This document shows positions 44,201 through 55,731 of a stretch of DNA of 64,000 bases, piece after piece. The notes under the pieces are model-generated. The model was not told the origin of the DNA and made no database searches. It saw only the letters and a list, made by a program, of their open reading frames with translations. The DNA lies in the NCBI RefSeq assembly GCF_003473485.1, contig NC_053045.1, forward strand, positions 5,792,501 through 5,856,500, read 5' to 3'. Within the stretch, counting starts at the first letter, position 1; each line of letters opens with the position of its first letter. Source of the DNA: Medicago truncatula. Lineage: Eukaryota; Streptophyta; Magnoliopsida; Fabales; Fabaceae. The position numbers and the translations under genes were made by a program.

Positions 44201-44373
44201 ATTCCATATCCTCAGTTTAGTGGAACTTTTTGGGTTAAATGTGAGGTTATTTTTTAATTGGATCAACAATGATCCTCAAGACATTTGGCAGAGGCAAAAG
44301 AGATTTGGAAACTATTATATATGCAGTAATAGCAGCGAAGGAAGGAAAACAATGACACTAATGTAATTTTCAT
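41245..44373 (-). pseudogene. RLP-2: broken LRR receptor-like protein gene
   Basis: A full-length relative of RLP-3 and RLP-4 on the minus strand, ATG at 44373 (MKITLVSLFSFL..SAKCLED). It cannot make a complete protein. A 7-bp deletion near 44268 shifts frame just after the signal peptide, in the ATC-flanked GATCAACAATC repeat. A net 2-base loss lies near 43377, a single-base loss near 42395 (before the SLCNASN region), a loss of about 28 bp near 42200, and Gly to stop (TGA) at 41245-41247 removes the last nine residues. Between these the LRR, island and membrane regions are easily read (SVELGFVFGLGIIICPLLFWKKW). Upstream and downstream flanks match those of RLP-4, so it arose as part of a segmental copy and decayed fairly recently. 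It might still be transcribed. Confidence 0.88.
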
Positions 44374-46985
44374 TGTTGTTTAATTACTTACAGATGATGA
44401 TGGTCTTATAAAGCTGTGGACACGAGAAGTTTTGTTTAACAAGACCCGTAAAGTTGCAAGTCATGCAATGGCAACTAAACATTGCATCATTTCAAAGTAA
44501 ACCACATCATGGGAAATTACTTGACCCATAAAATTAATCTCTCTTTGCCAATTTTTCTCTGGAAAACTTTGATTACTAAAAGTTAAAAATGTGGTATGGA
44601 ATACATTTTTGAAATTTCATTAGGTTACATTAATCTTGACTTCCAAGTCTTCATTAATTATGCATAAGAGTTTGTTATCCATTGAGAAAATATATATGTT
44701 GCTATAATCATTGGTGTATAGAATTGAACACATTTTGTTTTCACATTCTCGTTGGGGGGTAGTTAGTTATTCACTTGGTCTCTAACAATGACTAAGAATC
44801 CGTTAATATTCCATCAGCTTGACCAATAAAGCATGAATGCAGCACATCATGTTTATAGTGGTTTATGAATTTCTATCTAACTATCTTTCATTGATATACA
44901 TTATTCTTTTGGTACATGAACCCGTACATTTCCATAATTGATAGTTTAATTATTATTATTTTTCATATTAATTAGCATAATCTTTTCATGTTCTCCGTTA
45001 TAGCCTATGAAGCACGTACGCTCATCGTTAGGTGTGCCCTTTTATAGAACACACGTCGGTGTTCGTCAGACACCGACACATATAATTACATTAAATTATC
45101 TTATTTTTTAAATTATTATAAATGTTAGATGTGTTGGTACCCTTGTCGTGTTTGTGTCAATGCTTGATAAACTTTGGCAAACAAAAATATCTCCATGAAA
45201 GAGCATACCCAATTTTGTACCGAAAATTGTTTCCTGTAGCTTTTCCTACATAATTATTTACACACGTTCAAATCTCCTATTATTATTATATTTATTAAAT
45301 TAAATTAGACCCAAAATTTATATGTCAACAATATCATCGCTTATTACTTCATATAGTCTTATTTTTGCCACGTCGCATATATTCCAATGCGGCACCTCCA
45401 AAATTCCTCCTAGAATCCTCCTTTCTATTTTTTTTTTCTTCTTACAAGTCTTTTGTGCAACACAAATATGTGAGGTTTTATTATTTGGTCATAAATCAAA
45501 TTCATGTAACTTTTAACACCAAAAATGAAATATTTGGTCGAACTAATGATTATGTTTTCGACAAGGCAGATGTGTTATTTCGACATGCTGTAAAATGCAA
45601 ATGGATTTTGACCAATAACATACATACTTCGACACACTGCAATTTCGACCAACGACAAGGAGAAATAAGTTGAAGTTGCAATTGGAGCGAATGGCGGGAA
45701 ACAAGGCTGAAATGCATTGAAGATTATTTCCTAGTGTCTTAGTGCATGGAAGATTATTTCCTAGGAAGTTATTTCTACTTTCAATATAGACTGTAGGATT
45801 TAGTGGTAGTTTTCTCTACAAAGTCTATATATATATATATATATGTAATAATAACAATTGGTTGGTTTCTTGATTTTCGAAACTCCAACACCCTCGCCGC
45901 CACACAGAGCATATGTGTTCACGAGTGTATGGATTGACAGATTCCAACCACCCTTTACATTCCTGCAATTTAATATCAAAGTTCTTGTTTTACTTTCCTT
46001 TTTCTTTTGCATTTCTTTTCATCTTTATTCTATTTCTTCTTCTTTTTAACATGCTTACTTGAGCAATTTTCTATCACGTTGTCATGAGACAACTTGTTAT
46101 TACAAGATGTTGGAAGCGATTCTAACATTAATGTTCTTAAAGAATCCATGAAGTGATGTCATAATCCACGAGGCTTGAACGATCCCCTTTAAAAATACAT
46201 TTGTCATCATCGATCGACATTTATGTCCTAAAACCATTGATGGATACCATTAATGGATAATGAAGTTTACATTACCAAAAATCGGTGTAAACACCTCCAC
46301 AAAAAAGAAAAAAGTGATATGTAACTTGTCTATATTCTTTTTTAATAAAATAAATGGCAAATTAATAAATATCCATTCCTTCAAAAAATTAATTAAATAT
46401 CCATTATTAGTTAATAGTTACCAAATTTCAAAGTTACAATTTTATATTATTCTACTTCATCTTCTTATTTTCTTCTTTCTCTATTTCCTAATTCTTCTAT
46501 TATCCCTTGATATGTAAGAAGAATGCTACAGATCGTAACACGATTCTTCTAGAACATAACTATTGATTTTCTTCATTTCTTCAGATCCAAATTGTCTAAC
46601 ATGCTAAAGACTTAACTAAAATTCATAATAAATGGATTAAGGAAACATCATATAACAACATGTCATCTTTGTTTCCTTTTTATTATTTTTATAGGTTTAT
46701 AAAACTTTTGTTTGTGTTTCTAGTTTATTTATGATGTGTATAGTTATAAATCAACTTATATATATCTTTTTTCGGAATGAAACACTATCACCACAATTCC
46801 AAATATAATTGTTTTATTTAAACTTTATTGAATGTTTCTTCAATGCTATAATACATATCATCAAACACAAAGGAGTAAACAGAAAGTACAACTTTTTTTT
46901 TTTAACAATACAGAAAGTACAACTTAAATGGAAATTGAAAACATCATTTTAATAATTATCACAATCCTTAGCACTAATGTAAGTA
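44374..46985. other. Intergenic between RLP-2 and RLP-3
   Basis: 44400-44590 (RLP-2 promoter) matches 55805-55990 (RLP-4 promoter), including AAGACCCGTAAAGTTG and AACTAAACATTGCAT. 44820-44900 matches 56110-56190. 45005-45174 is a possible MITE with AGCAC/GTGCT-type ends. 45500-46060 has copia-LTR-like sequence of uncertain borders and an AT microsatellite at 45829-45844. No host gene. Confidence 0.45.
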
Positions 46986-49900
46986 TCACAACCTTAAAAC
47001 TGTGTATGTTTGTCCTCTATCAGTAACATATTCAAGATACATCCTTGAAAAGATCCAGCAAAGAATTTTGTCCACAAGTTTCAAATAATTTACCCTCCAT
47101 TGCTTCCAAAACATTATGGGACAAATGACTATTCCGAATCCAAACACAAATCCCAGTTCTACACTTATAAAATTCCAGTCAATTGAACAAGTAAGCCTTC
47201 CACATGCTGGTTGTGGATGCAAGTCATGCCTTTTACCATCTAGTCTTACCGTCAATGGAGGACCATATAGTCCATCATTACCTTCAAATGAAGATGCTTC
47301 AAATGACTGAAGTTGGGTACCTGTTGGGATCATCCCAACTAAATGATTGAAGGAGAGGTTCAAATAAGAAAGGAATGACATGCTTGCAAGTTGCACTGGA
47401 ATTTCACCAACCAATGAGTTATTTGAGAGGTCCAAGGACTCCAACTGTTTCAGGTTCCCAATAGTTGATGGGATTTCACCAGAGAGAGCATTGTTTGAAA
47501 AGTTGAGAACATGGATTGCTTTGAAGTCCATTAGCACATCTGGTATTGGTCCTTCAAAATGATTGGATGAGAAGTCAATGGTTGTAAATATTGTTAGAAT
47601 TTTAACCAACTCCATTTGTCGACCTTTATTGGAAACTGTCGCACTATCCTGGTAATATGATAATAATGAATCCCCTGTGTGGACAAAGTCTGATACATTA
47701 TCATTTTCTTCACGCTTCATTCTTTCCCATGATGTGAAATATTTTTCAGGTAGCTTCCCATTGAAATTGTTGAAAGCAATATCAACAATTTGAATCATTT
47801 TCCAAGGCTTATTTTCGAGTGAATGTGAACATTCTATTGAACCATGCAATATGTTGTTCCGCAAAACCAAAACACTAAGTGTTGGTATGTTTTTCAAAAA
47901 GCATGGAAAGCCACCAAAAATTTGATTTGATCCAATGTCCAATACTTTTATTAAAGAGCAATGGAAAAGAGACTTTGGAATTGGCCCATGTAAGAGATTT
48001 CCATGGAAGTTCAAAGTGCTTATACCACAAGAAGTTGGAAACATATCTGGTATGAGGCCAGTGAGATTGTTCTTTCTCAAATTTAATGCCTCGAGGGTAT
48101 TAGTCATTGTCATTAAACATGGAGAAATTGTTCCAGAAATGTTGTTGTAGGAAATATCAAGCACTAGAAGTTGCAAAGCATCACAAAGGGAATCGGGGAT
48201 GCTTCCCTGTAAATTATTTTGTGAAAGAGAGAGAAAATAAGTGGAAGACAAATAATTACCAATATCTTGTGGGATAGTAGAGCTAAATTTATTCCTTGAG
48301 TAATCTAAATATGCAGCATGTTTAGAAAAAAAAGGTATTGGCCCTTGTAGTTGGTTGTTATGAAGATCAACTACGTATAAATATGAGGAAGCTAGATTTT
48401 CTAGAGGTCCTTCCAATTCAGTGAGAAAATTGTGAGAAATATTCAGCTGTTCAAGACTTAGTGTCCAAATCCAATTGGGCACTACTCCGTGAATTTGGTT
48501 AGCTGAAAGGTCTAGATGGAATAACATGGATTGGTTCATCAAGAAATTAGGGAAAGTTTTCAAGTTGCAGGTTGCCAATTCTAGACGTGTAAATTTGGGA
48601 AAGAAAGTATGATCAACATTTGCATCACTTACATTGATTGATATGTTGTTATATGAAAGGTTTAGTGCAGTTAAATTTCTAAGCTCCAAAAGTTTATCTA
48701 GATGCAGTGACCCATTCAACCTGTTAGAGGAAAGATCGAGGACAGAAAGTGAACGAAGCAGGAAGATAGATGTTGGAACAGACCCTGCTAGATTATTTCT
48801 ACTTAAATCAAGGGTGTTAATTACAGAGGAAGACACATTTATGAATTCGTCAAATTTACTAAACCGGTTGCATGAAAGCTGAATCTTTTGCAGTAACGCG
48901 AGTGTAAAAAGGGATGACGGAATACTCCCTATTATAAAATTATAACTCAAGTCAATGCTGACAAGATGGTGTAGTTTTTCAGAGTGAGAAGATGATGGAA
49001 TTGTACCACTTAATTGATTATGAGAAAGGTCTAGGTGGATAAGACTTTTGGCCTTGCAAAATGATGGCATTGGACCTGTGAAGCTGTTAAATGACAAATC
49101 TATGTATCTAAGTTCTGTAAGGATTGAGAGTGAATTGGGAAGTGGTCCATTAAGTGTACTATTAGAAAGATCCAATTCAGATAAGTTCCTCATGTTACTA
49201 ATTGTGTGTGGAATTGCTCCCGAGAAGATTGTGTTACCTGCCCTAAAGGTATGGATAGATACACTCAATGGAAATTCTGGAAATGAACTATGGAGATTTT
49301 TGTTTAATGTTAAGTCAATAAATGACAATGTTCCAATTTGGAAGATCTTATGTGGAAATGTATCAGTCAATCTACAAGCTGCAAGACTAAGGGTTGTCAA
49401 ATTTCTGAAATTGGAAAATGTTTCAGGCACCGGGGAAGAAAAATTGTTTCCATCAAGAATAATGATCGATAAATTCTTTAGTCTTGACAGAGATGAATCA
49501 AGGGGTCCTGTTAAATTGCAGTTAGACATGGTCAGTTCTTCTAGACCACGCAACGGCAACAAAGCATTGCTCCATTCATGCCCTTTTGCTGTTATAATTA
49601 CACCATCCAGATACAACTGCCTAATACTGGTAAAATTTCGGACAAGGTTTTGTAGATTTGGGTTTTCAAGTTTCAGCCCTTGTCCTGTTAAATAACTAAG
49701 AGAAGAGAGATCAAGAGTAACCAACCTTTTGAGCTGAGAAATCTCTACAGGAATTTGCCCCACAAAGCTAGCATATGACAAATTCAGATATGTCAACTTC
49801 TCCAACTTGTTGAATCCTGATGGAATGGAAGAATTGAAATAGTTATCAGCCAAATTCAGTTTCTGGAGGTGTTGCAAACTGAAAAGACTGCTTGAATCGT

Positions 49901-50168
49901 TAAATCCACCATGGATATCTTCGTCACTAAGGTCAAGGCCAATAACATGTCCCTCAATGTCACATGTAACACCCCTCCAATTGCAGCAAGCAGTGCTTTG
50001 ATTCCACAATATTAGTTTGGTGGAATATTCAGGATTGAATGTGAGATTGTTTTTTAATTGATGCAACAATGATTGTTGATCCTCAAGACATTTGGTAGAG
50101 GCATGAGTGATATATATGAAGTAGTAGCAGAGAAGGAATGAAACTAATATAATTCTCATTGCTCTCAT
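46986..50168 (-). CDS. RLP-3: LRR receptor-like protein, intact
   Basis: An intronless 1060-residue RLP: signal peptide (MRAMRIILVSFLLCYYFIYITHAS), N-cap CCNWRGVTCD, extracellular LRRs through residue about 990, an island before YYQDSATVSNKGRQM, PTGTQLQSFEASSFEGNDGLYGPPL, membrane helix about 998-1021, and a 39-residue basic tail ending VTDRGQTYTVLRL. A second ATG three codons in (50159) is an equally possible start. The first half is nearly identical to RLP-1 (for example QLYLDGVI.AKGHEWSNALLPL), while the second half follows RLP-2/RLP-4 (DISYNNISGTISPCLM, GSNQI.GGFPCFLK). It is therefore mosaic. Predicted role: plasma-membrane immune or peptide receptor acting with adaptor kinases. Ligand unknown. 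Confidence 0.92.
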   Translation of the reverse strand: MRAMRIILVSFLLCYYFIYITHASTKCLEDQQSLLHQLKNNLTFNPEYSTKLILWNQSTACCNWRGVTCDIEGHVIGLDLSDEDIHGGFNDSSSLFSLQHLQKLNLADNYFNSSIPSGFNKLEKLTYLNLSYASFVGQIPVEISQLKRLVTLDLSSLSYLTGQGLKLENPNLQNLVRNFTSIRQLYLDGVIITAKGHEWSNALLPLRGLEELTMSNCNLTGPLDSSLSRLKNLSIIILDGNNFSSPVPETFSNFRNLTTLSLAACRLTDTFPHKIFQIGTLSFIDLTLNKNLHSSFPEFPLSVSIHTFRAGNTIFSGAIPHTISNMRNLSELDLSNSTLNGPLPNSLSILTELRYIDLSFNSFTGPMPSFCKAKSLIHLDLSHNQLSGTIPSSSHSEKLHHLVSIDLSYNFIIGSIPSSLFTLALLQKIQLSCNRFSKFDEFINVSSSVINTLDLSRNNLAGSVPTSIFLLRSLSVLDLSSNRLNGSLHLDKLLELRNLTALNLSYNNISINVSDANVDHTFFPKFTRLELATCNLKTFPNFLMNQSMLFHLDLSANQIHGVVPNWIWTLSLEQLNISHNFLTELEGPLENLASSYLYVVDLHNNQLQGPIPFFSKHAAYLDYSRNKFSSTIPQDIGNYLSSTYFLSLSQNNLQGSIPDSLCDALQLLVLDISYNNISGTISPCLMTMTNTLEALNLRKNNLTGLIPDMFPTSCGISTLNFHGNLLHGPIPKSLFHCSLIKVLDIGSNQIFGGFPCFLKNIPTLSVLVLRNNILHGSIECSHSLENKPWKMIQIVDIAFNNFNGKLPEKYFTSWERMKREENDNVSDFVHTGDSLLSYYQDSATVSNKGRQMELVKILTIFTTIDFSSNHFEGPIPDVLMDFKAIHVLNFSNNALSGEIPSTIGNLKQLESLDLSNNSLVGEIPVQLASMSFLSYLNLSFNHLVGMIPTGTQLQSFEASSFEGNDGLYGPPLTVRLDGKRHDLHPQPACGRLTCSIDWNFISVELGFVFGFGIVICPIMFWKQWRVNYLKLVDKILCWIFSRMYLEYVTDRGQTYTVLRL

Positions 50169-52004
50169 TCTAATTAATTACTCTCGGACACAATTTTAGT
50201 TTGATATATATGATGTATGTGATAAATGGTGGTATTATATAGTTGAAATTTTACTCTTCCCCAAGGTGCAATAGTATAAGAGAAGTTTCGTTGAAGAAGA
50301 GCAGTGTGGTCACTCACAATGACTTCCAAGTCTTTCCAAGACGTCATACACCTCATCAATTCGGATAGTAATAATTAAGGCTCTTATGGTTTCAAGTATG
50401 AAAAAAAATCTTTTTGCAAATATTTTATGATGTAATTTATTATTTGATATTATCATTTATTGTTTTATGACCAAGTTCATTTCCATTTCGTGTCAACTGC
50501 ATGGAAAGAATCTCAACTTGAGAAACACTTGTAAGGAAACATCAATTGGCCCATAGCATGACCATAAAACCATATCTTCCATATCCCATGAAGAAACGGT
50601 TGCCAAGTTGAATTACTAAAATACTAACTAGTTATTGAAGAATAAATCAAATTTATCCATACTTCGCGTTGTAGGATTGAAATTTTCTATGAGAACTAAA
50701 GTTAATATCAATCTTTAGTACGGGATCCACCGATAATTATGTTCGGGAGACTGGGGGTGGCGGGAGAAACAACAAGCACAAATATTTTAGGACCACAATA
50801 GAGGGAGACACCACATCTCCAAATTTATCTATTCATAAAGGACGTGGGACTTGAGCACTCACTTGAAACCCAACAAATTACATACATCATGTGATATTTA
50901 TGTGCTTTTTATTGTGAATTTCATTATTCAAACTAGGCTTTTAACCTTGTTTTCTCTTTGTTATTTGTTGTTTTATGTTTGGGACGTTAATATGAGTATT
51001 GTTTGGGAATCCGTATGATTCTCTCTCATTTTAAATAATTGCTTCTAGTTGTTTCTATTTTCAAAAGTTTCCTTGTGGAACCGGCCAAAAGTATAAAAGA
51101 AATTTCATGCAAAGGCAACAAAGCAAACTTTATCATAAAGTAATCTTCATATTTTCACATAAAACATTACATAAAGTCATAACTTGACCCATAAATCCTT
51201 TTCTTATTGGCCGATTTTTCTTTGGAAAATTTGAATCACTCAAAGTGAAAACAATGACCCTACAATTTTGGAATAATTCTTATTTGGAAACACTTGCACA
51301 GAATAGAATTTGAAGAAAAATAATAATTTAATATTAAGCATTTTTTAAACAATTATATGATTTTCATTTTATGAGTGTATGACTAAATAATGTGTTCAAA
51401 TCTGTGTTCTTACAAATATTGCTCACAATTTTAAAGTTCTATAATCGATGACTAAGAGTTGCTCAAAAATTGCTCACTTGGTTTCTAATTATATTTTGAA
51501 CAATGACTAAGAATTCATTATAATGCAGTAAACTCGTGTTTAGAAAATCCCTTTTCATATGAAGCATAATCTTTGTGGGTCCTCCATTAATTGTCCCTAA
51601 AAAATGTTTACTTGAAAAGTGCAAGACAGCTTTGAATTAATGTCTTTTACAGCCAAATGATAACATATAGGAAAGTTCCTTTCAATTTCATGGTAACACA
51701 GAATGGAAAAATAGCATCCAGTGGAAATAATTCAGAAAAAGGATTGGCTATGATTTGGCATTAGGAAATGTAATTGTCAAAAGATAATTGATTAATGAAG
51801 GTGATACATAGCAATAAAGACAATCACGAAGAAGTTGCAGTCAATCATAATTAAAACAAAATCAGCCTAAAAATACAGGAGTCGCCAAATATTAGAACTG
51901 TTTAATGCACAAATATTATGGATTGCGGTATAACGTGTTCAACCAATTTCATGCACTGTTTTATGAACTACAGTGGAAATCTTATGAACCGCATTGGAAG
52001 CATT
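50169..52004. other. RLP-3 upstream region with duplicated spacer
   Basis: 50490-50690 matches 57090-57290 and 51640-51880 matches 58080-58370, in the same order and orientation. The segment therefore extends from behind the RLP-3 promoter to the next unit. No gene. Confidence 0.6.
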
Positions 52005-52090
52005 TATCTGATGCTAGATTTGTTGGTAAGATTCCAATAGAGATTTCCCATGTGACAAGGTTTGGTTCTTTGTCCCTCAAATCAAGAGAA
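52005..52090 (+). pseudogene. RLP fragment on the plus strand
   Basis: A stretch of about 25 codons reads DARFVGKIPIEISHVTRFGSLSL, like the third LRR of RLP-1 and RLP-3 (FVGQIP.EISQLTRLVTL). It is inverted relative to RLP-3 and RLP-4 and has no continuation on either side. It corresponds to part of the segment missing from RLP-4. Confidence 0.6.
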
Positions 52091-52770
52091 ATTTAGTAAT
52101 TTATTTATAACCAGAAGGAGGTGGCAACTTCCTCATAGAAGCCACGAGCAGAACATTTTAGATTAGTGAAAGTAATAGACAACAATCAATATTGTAGCAT
52201 TTTGTATGAGAATTAAAACAAAACCACTCTACAATACAAAAACATTTTAGAATTAATGTCTTTTGATTTATGCAAATAACAGAAATTGTATGCCATGGAA
52301 ATAAGGTTTTCTATAAACAATACAATGCAGTGTCAAGGTGACATCATATATTTGAACCACCGGCTTTGTAAAATTCACTTCATTGTTAATAAAATATTCT
52401 TTATCACCATGGTACTAATTAATATAATTAATGTACGTCAAATCTCATAATATTATGCTGGATAAATCTTGCATTACTGTCTTTTAATTTGGAAATCACA
52501 GGAACTGAGTTAGACCTTCAAAATCAAATTAAACAATTGTTATACTTAGCTTTTTGAGTTGTATCCTCTTGGTTTCCTTTTTATATCGGATGAAACACTA
52601 TCACCGCAATTTTCAACAAGACTGCTTTATTTAAACTTTATAGAATGTTTCTTCAAAGTTATAGTACATATCATCACACACAAAGGAGTAAACACAAAGT
52701 ACAACTTAAATGGAAATGGAAATAGAAAACATTATTTCAATAATTATCACAATTCTTAGCACTAATGTTA
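52091..52770. other. RLP-4 3' flank, duplicated spacer
   Basis: Matches 40000-40260 and 40970-41244 downstream of RLP-2 (same block order), confirming that RLP-2 and RLP-4 are copies of one larger unit. Confidence 0.55.
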
Positions 52771-55731
52771 TCACCACCTTAAAATTCTGTATGTCTGTCC
52801 TCTATCAGTTGCATATTCAAAATGCATCCTCTGGAAAATCAAACAGAGAATTTTGTCTACGAGTTTCCAATAACTTACTCTCCATTTCTTCCAAAACAAG
52901 AGGGGACCAACGATGATTCCGAGCCCAAAAACAAATCCCAATTCCACACTTAAAAAATTCCAGTCAATTGAACAAGCGAATCTCTCACATGCTGGTTGTG
53001 GGTGCGGCTTATCTGGCCCATCATTTGGTGTTTCAGTTAATGGAGGTCCATATAGCCCATCATTTCCTTCAAAGGAAGATGCTTCAAATGATTGAAGTTG
53101 GGTACCTGTTGGGATCTTCCCCACCAAATGATTGATGGAAAGGTTCAAGAAAGAAAGGAATGACAGGCTTGCAATCTGCACAGGAATCTTACCAACCAGA
53201 GAGTTATTTGAGAGGTCCAAGGACTCCAACTGTTTCAGGTTCCCGATAGTTGATGGAATTTCACCAGAGAGAGCATTGTTTGAAAAGTTGAGAACATAAA
53301 GTGCTTTGAAGTCCATCAGCACATTTGGTAGTGGTCCTTCAAAATGATTGGATGATAAATCAATGGCTGTGAAGATTTTTAAAATTTTAACCAACTCTAT
53401 CTGTTGACCTTTAATGGAAACTGTCATACTATCCTGATAATATGAGTACGATGTGAGTTCCCGGTCCCCTATGTAGATAAAGTCTGATTCACCATCATCT
53501 TTATTATTCATCATTCTTTCCCATGTTGTGAAAAAAAATTCAGGTAGTTTTCCACTGAAATTGTTGAAAGCCATGTCCAAAATTTGAATCCTTTTCCAAG
53601 GCTTTTTTGCCAGTGAGAGTGAACATTCTATGGAACCATGCAATCTATTGTTCCGCAAAACCAAGACACTAAGTGTTGGTATGTGTTTCAAAAAGCATGG
53701 AAAACCACCAACAATTTGATTTGATCCAATGTCCAATACCTTTAATGATGTGCAGTGTGAGAGAGACTTAGGTATTGGCCCTTGTAAGAGATTTCCATGG
53801 AAGTTCAAAGTACTTGCAACACAAGAAGTTGGAAACATATCTGGTATAGGGCCATTGATATTGTTCATCCTCAAATTTAATACAAGAAGGGTACTACTAG
53901 TCATTCTAATTAAACATGGAGAAATTGTTCCAGAGATGTTGTTGAATGAAATATCAAGCACTTGAAGTGAGAGATTGCATAAGGATTCAGGAATGCTTCC
54001 ATGTAAATTATTGTTGGATAAAGAGAGAAATCTTAAGGAAGGGAGGGAATTACCAATATCTTGTGGGATAACAGAAAATTTGTTCATTGAGCAATCCAAA
54101 TATTGAACATATTCAAGAAAAGCAGGTATTGATCCTTGCAATTTGTTATTATGAAGGTCAAGAGACATCCAGTCATTAGTAAGATTTGGCAAAGGTCCTT
54201 CCAAATCAGTGAGAAAATTGTGAGAAATATTAAGGATTTCAAGCCCTTGCATTTTCCAAATCCAATTTGGTACTATTCCTTGAATCTGGTTATTTGAAAG
54301 GTCAAGCACGCTCAATTGATTTTGGTTTTTCAAGAAACTAGGGAAAAATTTCAAGTTGCAAGATGCCAGTTCTAGTAGAAAAAAGCAAGGAATAGAAGAT
54401 TGATCAACATTAGCAACATTCCCATTAATTGATATGTTGTTGTATGAAAGGTTTAGTTCAGTTAAGTTTCCAAGCTCCAAAATTTTATCTAGCAATAGGG
54501 ATCCGTTGAACTTGTTAGAAGAAAGGTCGAGTTCTTTAAGTGAACCAAGCTGAAAGATAGATGTTGGAAAAGGACCAGATAGATGATTGCTGCTTAAATC
54601 AAGAGTGTTTAATGAGGAGGGAGAGATGATTGTAAATTCATCTACTGTATTGAAGTGGTTGAATGAAAGATGAATCTCTTGTATCGACAGCAGCGAAAAA
54701 AGGTCTGTAGGAATTCTGCCATCGATAGAATTATAACTTAAGTCAATGATTTCAAGATTCTCCAGTCCTTCAAAGTTAGAAGATAATGGAATTTCGCCAC
54801 TTAAACTATTATCTGAAAGGTCTAGGTGGATAAGGTTTTTGACCATGCCAAATGGTGGCATTGGACCTGTGAAACTATTGTTTGACAAATCCAAGTAACT
54901 GAGGTGTGTGAGGTTTGACAATGAATTTGGAAGTGTTCCATTAAATTGACAACTGGAAAGATCCAATTTAGATAAGTGCCTCAATTTGCCAATAGAGCTA
55001 GGTAATGCTCCAGAGAAGTTTGTGTAACTCACTATAATGCTATGAAGAGATTCACTTAGTGAGTAGTCTGGGAATGAACCATGGAGATTGTAGTTAAATG
55101 ATAAGTCAATAACAGACAATGTTTCAATCTGAAAAATATTTTGTGGAAATGTACCGGTCAACCCACAATCTACAAGACTGAGGGTGGTCAGGTTTTTAAA
55201 ATTGGCAAATGTTTGTGGCACTGGGGATGAAAAATTATTGTCACCAAGAATAATGACTGATAGGTTCTCTAGTTTTGAAAGGGAAGAATCAAGGGGTCCT
55301 GAAAGACCACAGCTTGACATGCCTAATTCTTGTAGGTCACGGAACGGCAACAAAAGACTGCTCCATTCATATCCTTGAGATGGTATACTTATACCATCTA
55401 GATATAACATCCTAATCTTGGTCAACTTTTGAATACTGAAAAGACCACTGGAATTGTCAAATCCACCGGATACTTCGTTTCTCAGGTCAAGGCCTATAAC
55501 TTGCCCCTCGTTATCACAGGTTACACCACTCCAATTGCAGCAAGGAATGCTTTGATTCCACTGCTCCAGTTTATTAAAACTGTCTGCTTCGAATGTGAGA
55601 TTGTTTTTAATTTGGAGCAATAATGATTGTTGATCCTCAAGACATTTAGCCGAGGCAACAGATATCTGGAAACTCATATATATGAAGTAGAGAAGGAAAG
55701 AAAACGTTGAAACTAATGTAATTGATCTCAT
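52771..55731 (-). CDS. RLP-4: LRR receptor-like protein with an internal N-terminal LRR deletion
   Basis: Intronless, 986 residues from the ATG at 55731 (MRSITLVSTFSFLLYFIYMSFQISVASA, signal peptide). The open frame extends 72 codons further upstream, but that part is promoter sequence shared with RLP-2 and lacks signal-peptide character. It has N-cap CCNWSGVTCD, LRRs, island before YYQDSMTVSIKGQQI, membrane helix about 924-947 and a 39-residue tail ending ATDRGQTYRILRW. Compared with RLP-3 it lacks about 78 residues between LFSIQK and TKIRMLYLDG, removing roughly the first three LRRs and the linker cleanly in frame. The inner (concave) surface near the N-terminus is therefore altered; the protein may still fold. 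Confidence 0.88.
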   Translation of the reverse strand: MRSITLVSTFSFLLYFIYMSFQISVASAKCLEDQQSLLLQIKNNLTFEADSFNKLEQWNQSIPCCNWSGVTCDNEGQVIGLDLRNEVSGGFDNSSGLFSIQKLTKIRMLYLDGISIPSQGYEWSSLLLPFRDLQELGMSSCGLSGPLDSSLSKLENLSVIILGDNNFSSPVPQTFANFKNLTTLSLVDCGLTGTFPQNIFQIETLSVIDLSFNYNLHGSFPDYSLSESLHSIIVSYTNFSGALPSSIGKLRHLSKLDLSSCQFNGTLPNSLSNLTHLSYLDLSNNSFTGPMPPFGMVKNLIHLDLSDNSLSGEIPLSSNFEGLENLEIIDLSYNSIDGRIPTDLFSLLSIQEIHLSFNHFNTVDEFTIISPSSLNTLDLSSNHLSGPFPTSIFQLGSLKELDLSSNKFNGSLLLDKILELGNLTELNLSYNNISINGNVANVDQSSIPCFFLLELASCNLKFFPSFLKNQNQLSVLDLSNNQIQGIVPNWIWKMQGLEILNISHNFLTDLEGPLPNLTNDWMSLDLHNNKLQGSIPAFLEYVQYLDCSMNKFSVIPQDIGNSLPSLRFLSLSNNNLHGSIPESLCNLSLQVLDISFNNISGTISPCLIRMTSSTLLVLNLRMNNINGPIPDMFPTSCVASTLNFHGNLLQGPIPKSLSHCTSLKVLDIGSNQIVGGFPCFLKHIPTLSVLVLRNNRLHGSIECSLSLAKKPWKRIQILDMAFNNFSGKLPEFFFTTWERMMNNKDDGESDFIYIGDRELTSYSYYQDSMTVSIKGQQIELVKILKIFTAIDLSSNHFEGPLPNVLMDFKALYVLNFSNNALSGEIPSTIGNLKQLESLDLSNNSLVGKIPVQIASLSFLSFLNLSINHLVGKIPTGTQLQSFEASSFEGNDGLYGPPLTETPNDGPDKPHPQPACERFACSIDWNFLSVELGFVFGLGIIVGPLLFWKKWRVSYWKLVDKILCLIFQRMHFEYATDRGQTYRILRW

